Of a stretch of 64,000 nt of DNA, positions 60,400 through 64,000 are shown piece by piece. The notes under the pieces are model-generated. The model did not search any database. It was not told where the DNA came from and saw nothing but the letters and a program-made list of their open reading frames with translations. Every line of letters starts with the position of its first letter. Within the stretch, counting starts at the first letter, position 1. Both the position numbers and the translations under genes were made by a program. The stretch spans positions 1,743,514 to 1,807,513 of the forward strand of contig NZ_CP025117.1 of NCBI RefSeq assembly GCF_002831645.1. Reading direction: 5' to 3'. The DNA is from Olleya sp. Bg11-27. Lineage in GTDB: Bacteria; Bacteroidota; Bacteroidia; Flavobacteriales; Flavobacteriaceae.

Positions 60400-62238
60400 T
60401 TAATAGTTTACGTATACCCAGCCTGTTTGGACGCTATAATTAGAGTCTTTTAAATTTAAAACATAAAAGTAAGTGCCTACCGGAACTATTTTTCCATGGT
60501 TATTTAAACCTTGGTTAATTAGACCATACCATTTAGTAGTATTATCTCCTTTAAAAATTAAGGTACCATAACGATTGTAGATTAATAACTCGTGGTTTTC
60601 AAATATGGAGTACAAGCCTTGAATATTAAAATAGTCATTAATACTATCGTTGTTAGGAGAAAAACCTTGTGGCACATAAGGTGGGCAGTTTTCGGTAACT
60701 AGGTCCAAAACATATAGGTCAAAGCATAGTTCTGTAAAGGCTGTTATATAAATGCTTTGCGGTGTAGTGCTAGATCCATAAGAAGCCAGGTTTGTTATCG
60801 TATTATCAGACACTATGTCTTCTGTGGTTTCATAGAAAGAAAAACTTAAATACTGATTTTGATTAATTTGAGATAATGCTTCCGTTAAATCAAAAGTGGC
60901 TTTGTTATAACCTTTATTGCATTCCAAAATTGGTTGAAGGTGTATTGTTTCTGGAAATGGGAGCAATTGTATTTCTTGGAAGTTGTTATTGTTTACTTCG
61001 TTAGTTTCTGTTATAATGCCATTATTTAATCCATCATTATCTACAACAAGTTGGATTGTAAATGTGTCAGAAATAGAATTAGGGATTTGTATTGTAATTT
61101 GATTGTTTTCTTCACCTCCAATAGGGATGTCATTAATAGTTTGACTTTGATCAACTAAAACGGCATCAATAAAAAAGGCTATTGGTGTGTTTGCTGGGAG
61201 CGTGTCTGTACTATTGCTATTAAAAACAGAATAATTAAGGGTTACAGCTCTACTAGCACAGCTAACCTCATAATTATTTGTAATTATAGTGGCATCTGGT
61301 AATTGGCTATTAAGTACTGTTATAATATTATTAATAATAATTAAGTCAGCTCTAAATATTCCATTACTATCTGGAGCGCCTGTTGTGAGGTTAATGGTGA
61401 CTTGATTGTCTCCAATTTGAATATTGTTTTCAATATTATAAACATCCAGATCTGCATTGTAAAAGTTATTAGCATTGGTGAAGCTATTAGTCCCGTTAAA
61501 AGCGTTGTCAGCTGAGTTTAAAGGGGGATTGGATAGAATATTTCCGTTTATAGACAAGGATTCTCCAAAGTTAAGCGCATTGTCTCCTTCCCAAGCTAAA
61601 AAACCAATTTTAGCATTGTCATTATCTAATACATTGACGTTTTCTAGAATAATGGTTTTGTCTTGTACTTCTTCATTTATAATTTCTAAGCCTAGAAATA
61701 GATTAACTTGATTTAGTGGTAGTGTATTGTCTTCATAGATAACATATAAACTCCATCCGGCATAATTGGTTCTATTATTACAATAGCCAGGTGTGTTTGC
61801 TAAAGCATCAGAAATATCTAATCCCGAAAATTGATAATTGCCATTACCTTCCGAAATAATTTGATCAGTGACGTTTGCATAACTAGCAAAATAGGTTAGT
61901 ATCCCATTAAATCCTGCATTGTAGTCCACAGTATAGGTGTCCTCGGCAATTACTGTGGAGGTATTTAGCATTACTTCGGTGTCTCCAGAACCGGAGCCAG
62001 ACCAAAATAAGTAAGCAGCTATTATCGATGTATTTGTTGGGAGGTTTAAGCTTGCTTGAGAAGACGGGAGGATTTCGCAAAAAGCTTGTGATAAATTGTT
62101 TTCTGCTTGATTTAAAGTGTTCCCGATTGCTGTGTAGTCATATCTTCCATTGTATTGCTGAAAGAGCGTAATATCTTGAGCATTTACATTTTGAAAGCAA
62201 AGGCTTACCAGGAGAAAAGCATAACATAGGTCTTTCAT
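60400..62238 (-). CDS. T9SS-secreted protein with DUF3344-like and CARDB-like regions, type B sorting domain
   Basis: The 612-residue product has a signal peptide (to NVNA). The N-terminal region contains AAYLFWSGSGSGDTEV and NYAGWSLYVIYEDN, as in DUF3344-type extracellular domains. A CARDB-like Ig domain follows (about residues 330-430; LPANTPIAFFIDAVLVDQSQ, VVDNDGLNNGIITETNEVNN). Then comes one degenerate copy of the Cys-Asp module (CNKGYNKATFDLTEA) and a type B sorting domain (GFSPNNDSINDYFNIQG, YNRYGTLIFKGD). It lies 32 bases after the next gene upstream, so it is in the same operon as the partial gene at the window end. Confidence 0.88.
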   Translation of the reverse strand: MKDLCYAFLLVSLCFQNVNAQDITLFQQYNGRYDYTAIGNTLNQAENNLSQAFCEILPSSQASLNLPTNTSIIAAYLFWSGSGSGDTEVMLNTSTVIAEDTYTVDYNAGFNGILTYFASYANVTDQIISEGNGNYQFSGLDISDALANTPGYCNNRTNYAGWSLYVIYEDNTLPLNQVNLFLGLEIINEEVQDKTIILENVNVLDNDNAKIGFLAWEGDNALNFGESLSINGNILSNPPLNSADNAFNGTNSFTNANNFYNADLDVYNIENNIQIGDNQVTINLTTGAPDSNGIFRADLIIINNIITVLNSQLPDATIITNNYEVSCASRAVTLNYSVFNSNSTDTLPANTPIAFFIDAVLVDQSQTINDIPIGGEENNQITIQIPNSISDTFTIQLVVDNDGLNNGIITETNEVNNNNFQEIQLLPFPETIHLQPILECNKGYNKATFDLTEALSQINQNQYLSFSFYETTEDIVSDNTITNLASYGSSTTPQSIYITAFTELCFDLYVLDLVTENCPPYVPQGFSPNNDSINDYFNIQGLYSIFENHELLIYNRYGTLIFKGDNTTKWYGLINQGLNNHGKIVPVGTYFYVLNLKDSNYSVQTGWVYVNY

Positions 62239-62270
62239 TACTCAATATTCTTGCTTAAAAATACAAATTA

Positions 62271-64000
62271 CTATCGTTTTAAAGTGAAATGATCTTTGTA
62301 AATACGACCATCCTGTAGTTTTACTGTAAACCAGTAGTCATTAGTGGGCATTGGTAAACCGTTAAAAGTGCCATCCCAACCTTGACTAGAAGGGGCGAAT
62401 TGTTTTATTAATTTACCATACCTATCAAAAATTTGTATGACAGAATTAGGTTGGAATTGACTAGATACACCATAAACTTGCCAATAATCATTCTGACTGT
62501 CGTTATTTGGTGTAAAGTATAGAGGGAAACCTACTACAGAAAATAATTGATCAATAGTGCCACAATCATTTTTTATATCTTTTACAGTAGCAGTATAAAA
62601 TCCAGGTGAAATATTGTTAAAAATATTGCTAGATTGAAAGCCTGTGCTTTCTCCTGAAAAATCGATAAGCTCAAATTGGTACTCGCCTTCTCCTGAAGTT
62701 AATACAGTAACTTGGTTATTATCAATTGTGCTGTCAACGACTATAATGTCATTGATTGTTGCAATATTCGAAGGTTCTACTGTTATCGTTCTGCTTTTTG
62801 AACATCCTAAAATATTAGTTACAGTAACTACGTATGTGCCTATTGCATTAACTTCTACGTTAATCGTTGTGTCTCCTGTATTCCAATTATAATAATAATA
62901 ATTGTTACTATTTCCAATAACACCTCCAGTTATACTTAGTGCTTCAGGGAAATTATTAAGGCAATATAATAGTGTTTCGTCTGCTTCAAGTTGAGGTAAT
63001 TCTAATATGGATAATGCGACTTCATTAATACCATAACAGGCATTGTCATCTTCTACTCGTACGTAGATGATTTGATTGTAAGGTGTTGTATTGTTGTAAT
63101 TATTAGGTAAAGGGTTTTGCTCTAGTAAGGCATCATTATAATTATCGTAATAATTAATATCTAAATTTGAGGGTAGTCCGTTTAAAATAGTTGTTGAAAA
63201 TTCGCTTAAATCAAACGCGTTCAGCCCATCTTCTGAGCCAACTTCATCACAAACAGGAGGTGCAATGTAATTATTAATTGAAGTTGTACTGACTTCTAAC
63301 GTTAATTCTGCCGTTTCAAAGCAACCAGTAATAGGATTGGTTACAATTGCAATTACTGTTTGAGGATTGCTAATATTACTGTAGGCTAAACTATTCAATT
63401 CATTTGTTTGTGACGTAGCATCAGTATAATTTTCGTAAAAATCAACTTGATTATTACTAGAGAAAGCATCAGTAATATCAGTGATAGCTTCATCTAAATT
63501 AAAAATAGTAAACCCATCTATAAGATCATCGTCATCACATTGAAATAATATACTATCAAATGTTGTAATTATTGGATTAACCACCAAGTTAAGTGGTGTA
63601 ATACTTATACAACCTACATCTAATGCATTTTCTACTCTAACATAAATAGTTTGCTGATTTGGTGTAGTGTTGTAAAAATTATCACTCAGCACATCAGTAT
63701 TATTCAGGGCGTTTAAGAAAGTAGAATGATATGAAAAAATATAATTTGACGCATTGCTACCACCAATTTCATTGTTTTTGCTTGATAAAATGAATAAAGA
63801 TTGTCCATTAGTATCATTCCCATCTGTGGTATCATCGCAAACTTGATAATCTGTTGGTGTTGTTATTGTTGGGCCATTTTTTATGGTTAAATTAAATGGT
63901 ACTATCGTGTAACATTCTGTAATCGTGTTGGTGACTTTAGCATATAAGGTTTGAGGGTTGCTAATATTTGTGTAAGGACTGCTTATCGCGTCGCTATTTA
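62271..64000 (-). CDS. T9SS-secreted protein with Asp-rich modules, C-terminal part (cut by window end)
   Basis: The frame is open through the window edge, so the GTG at 63692 is not a true start. About 576 residues are visible. They contain at least three modules of the same kind as in the 1605-residue protein (VCDDTTDGNDTNGQSLF, QCDDDDLIDGFTIFNLDEA, VCDEVGSEDGLNAFDLSEF), an Ig-like region, and a type B sorting domain (YFTPNNDSQNDYWQVYG, FDRYGKLIKQF, GWDGTFNGLPMPTNDYWF). It is paralogous to the 1605-residue protein. The 5' end, signal peptide and promoter lie outside the window. Confidence 0.92.
   Translation of the reverse strand, partial: NSDAISSPYTNISNPQTLYAKVTNTITECYTIVPFNLTIKNGPTITTPTDYQVCDDTTDGNDTNGQSLFILSSKNNEIGGSNASNYIFSYHSTFLNALNNTDVLSDNFYNTTPNQQTIYVRVENALDVGCISITPLNLVVNPIITTFDSILFQCDDDDLIDGFTIFNLDEAITDITDAFSSNNQVDFYENYTDATSQTNELNSLAYSNISNPQTVIAIVTNPITGCFETAELTLEVSTTSINNYIAPPVCDEVGSEDGLNAFDLSEFSTTILNGLPSNLDINYYDNYNDALLEQNPLPNNYNNTTPYNQIIYVRVEDDNACYGINEVALSILELPQLEADETLLYCLNNFPEALSITGGVIGNSNNYYYYNWNTGDTTINVEVNAIGTYVVTVTNILGCSKSRTITVEPSNIATINDIIVVDSTIDNNQVTVLTSGEGEYQFELIDFSGESTGFQSSNIFNNISPGFYTATVKDIKNDCGTIDQLFSVVGFPLYFTPNNDSQNDYWQVYGVSSQFQPNSVIQIFDRYGKLIKQFAPSSQGWDGTFNGLPMPTNDYWFTVKLQDGRIYKDHFTLKR

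Overview
The window is a piece of a low-GC Bacteroidetes chromosome, almost certainly from the family Flavobacteriaceae. The reasons are the flavobacterial promoter signature (TTTG about 20 bases before TAnnTTTG) in front of several genes, four large proteins with type IX secretion system (T9SS) type B sorting domains, a PorP/SprF protein, a DUF3467 gene next to rpoC, and a DnaJ with a reduced zinc finger. The genus cannot be fixed by eye. All calls come from reading the sequence; no searches were run.

Layout. 1-5.4 kb: end of rpoB, rpoC and a DUF3467 gene, then prfC on the opposite strand. 7.6-25.9 kb: a surface-protein locus with one 5137-residue secreted protein, then a PorP/SprF outer-membrane protein and an OmpA-type periplasmic protein. 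The giant gene carries 26 exact-length 321-bp repeats, three 354-bp repeats and five 207-bp repeats. 26-29.7 kb: idi, a pterin synthase overlapping it, a small hypothetical gene, tRNA-Thr(TGT), a DUF4369 lipoprotein and a DUF819 membrane protein.

29.7-30.45 kb has no protein gene. It holds four tandem copies, about 193 bp apart, of a short unit. Each unit has a sigma-54-like promoter (TGGCAC-N5-TTGT), a conserved structured segment whose helices show compensatory changes, and its own intrinsic terminator. I read this as an array of four sibling small RNAs; it is the most interesting element here.

30.5-37 kb: small metabolic and stress genes (alpha/beta hydrolase with an Asp nucleophile position, AlkB-like, DoxX-like, VanX-like dipeptidase, VOC/HxlR divergent pair, YceI, grpE-dnaJ). 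37.1-37.66 kb is non-coding, with a candidate small RNA and a degenerate direct repeat. 37.7-42.9 kb: a tight operon of ABC exporter ATPase and permease, MscS channel, outer-membrane barrel protein and a sigma-54 response regulator that lacks a DNA-binding domain. 43-48 kb: a coiled-coil protein, PPK2, then an M28 peptidase, a GspG-like protein, an M23 peptidase and a DinB-like gene whose signal peptide is frameshifted in a T tract. 48-55.4 kb: a histidine kinase/response regulator pair, lysA, sucC, a DUF1456 gene and uvrB. 55.5-64 kb: three large T9SS type B secreted proteins on the minus strand, the last cut by the window edge.

The two themes are cell-surface export (giant adhesin-like protein with its likely PorP/SprF partner; three more type B cargo proteins) and sigma-54 control (RNA array plus a DNA-binding-domain-less activator about 11 kb away). 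Their functional link is inference.
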